Source of the DNA: Candidatus Gemmiger excrementavium
Lineage (GTDB): Bacteria > Bacillota > Clostridia > Oscillospirales > Ruminococcaceae
Direction of reading: 5' to 3'
Assembly: GCA_019116485.1 (NCBI GenBank)
Contig: DXBO01000141.1
Span: 1-36,290, forward strand
Length of the DNA stretch: 36,290 nucleotides
This document shows, piece by piece, positions 35,896-36,290 of the stretch; position 1 is the stretch's first letter; every line of letters starts with the position of its first letter. The notes beneath the pieces were generated by a model. That model was not told where the DNA came from, did not search any database, and worked only from the letters and a program-made list of their open reading frames with translations. A program made the position numbers and the translations under genes.

Positions 35896-36290
35896 TTATT
35901 TGACAGGCGCGGCGCCCCAGATATCCCGCGCGTAGTCCATGATGGAGCGGTCGGCGCTGAAGATACCGGCGTTGGCGATGTTCATCAGGCTCATACGGTT
36001 CCAGGTCTTCTTGTCCTGGTAAAGCTGCTGCACCATCTTCTGGGCACGGCGGTAGTCCTTGAAGTCCGCCATGACCATATACGGGTCGGAGTTGCGCAGG
36101 TTGTTGGTAACTTCGCTGAAGTTCTCGCCATTCCAGCCCTTCTCCAGCATATCCAGCACCGCCATGGCAGTGTTGTCGCCCGAGATGAAAGCGTTGGGAT
36201 GGTAGCCCATACCCTTGAGGGCGTTGACCTCCGGCGTGAGCATGCCAAAGATGATCTCGTTGTCATGGCCGGCGGCGTCGGCGATCTCCA
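35896..36290 (-). CDS. glgP: Glycogen/maltodextrin phosphorylase, C-terminal part (5' end outside window)
   Basis: YMVMADFKDYRRAQKMVQQLYQDKKTWNRMSLMNIANAGIFSADRSIMDYARDIWG; reading frame continues off the right edge. Confidence 0.9.
   Translation of the reverse strand, partial: EIADAAGHDNEIIFGMLTPEVNALKGMGYHPNAFISGDNTAMAVLDMLEKGWNGENFSEVTNNLRNSDPYMVMADFKDYRRAQKMVQQLYQDKKTWNRMSLMNIANAGIFSADRSIMDYARDIWGAAPVK

Noticed and set aside
1-36290. CRISPR array, prophage, IS element, tRNA or rRNA
   Set aside because: No regularly spaced repeats, transposase/integrase proteins or tRNA/rRNA-like sequences noticed.

Overview
This 36.3 kb window looks like a chromosomal segment of a high-GC Clostridia (Ruminococcaceae/Faecalibacterium-like by protein flavour; taxonomy is inference). 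Most coding content is ordinary housekeeping and transport: RqcH/NFACT, Nif3-like, TrmK, DUF1858, two polytopic membrane proteins, a sigma factor, an OadB-like Na+ decarboxylase beta subunit, DegV, RmuC, TrpR-like YerC, GalM, MgtE, EIIA-Glc, TetR, HD hydrolase, NSS transporter, threonine aldolase-like enzyme, MetNIQ, Rrf2, SGNH hydrolase, ECF S-component, MocR/PdxR-like regulator, SPFH/NfeD, GH13 and the C-terminus of glycogen phosphorylase. I found no CRISPR, tRNA, rRNA or transposase. The interesting material is in the leaders. (1) A yybP-ykoY (Mn2+)-type riboswitch with a mutually exclusive terminator lies upstream of an orphan OadB-like subunit followed by an untracked 42-aa OadG-like ORF, which suggests an uncharacterised Mn-responsive membrane system. 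(2) The metQ leader contains a Met/Cys-run peptide (MAMIRSSRFGMMMCMCSLL...), a strong terminator and an exact 10-nt antiterminator complement, the layout of ribosome-mediated attenuation. (3) Two divergent promoters appear to share one palindromic -35 hexamer (TTGCAA) between an NSS transporter and a threonine-aldolase-like gene. (4) mgtE has a long leader without recognisable M-box hallmarks, with small uORFs and an SD-sequestering/terminator-like hairpin. (5) A multi-stem noncoding element lies downstream of the MocR gene. All calls are by eye from sequence; no searches were run.
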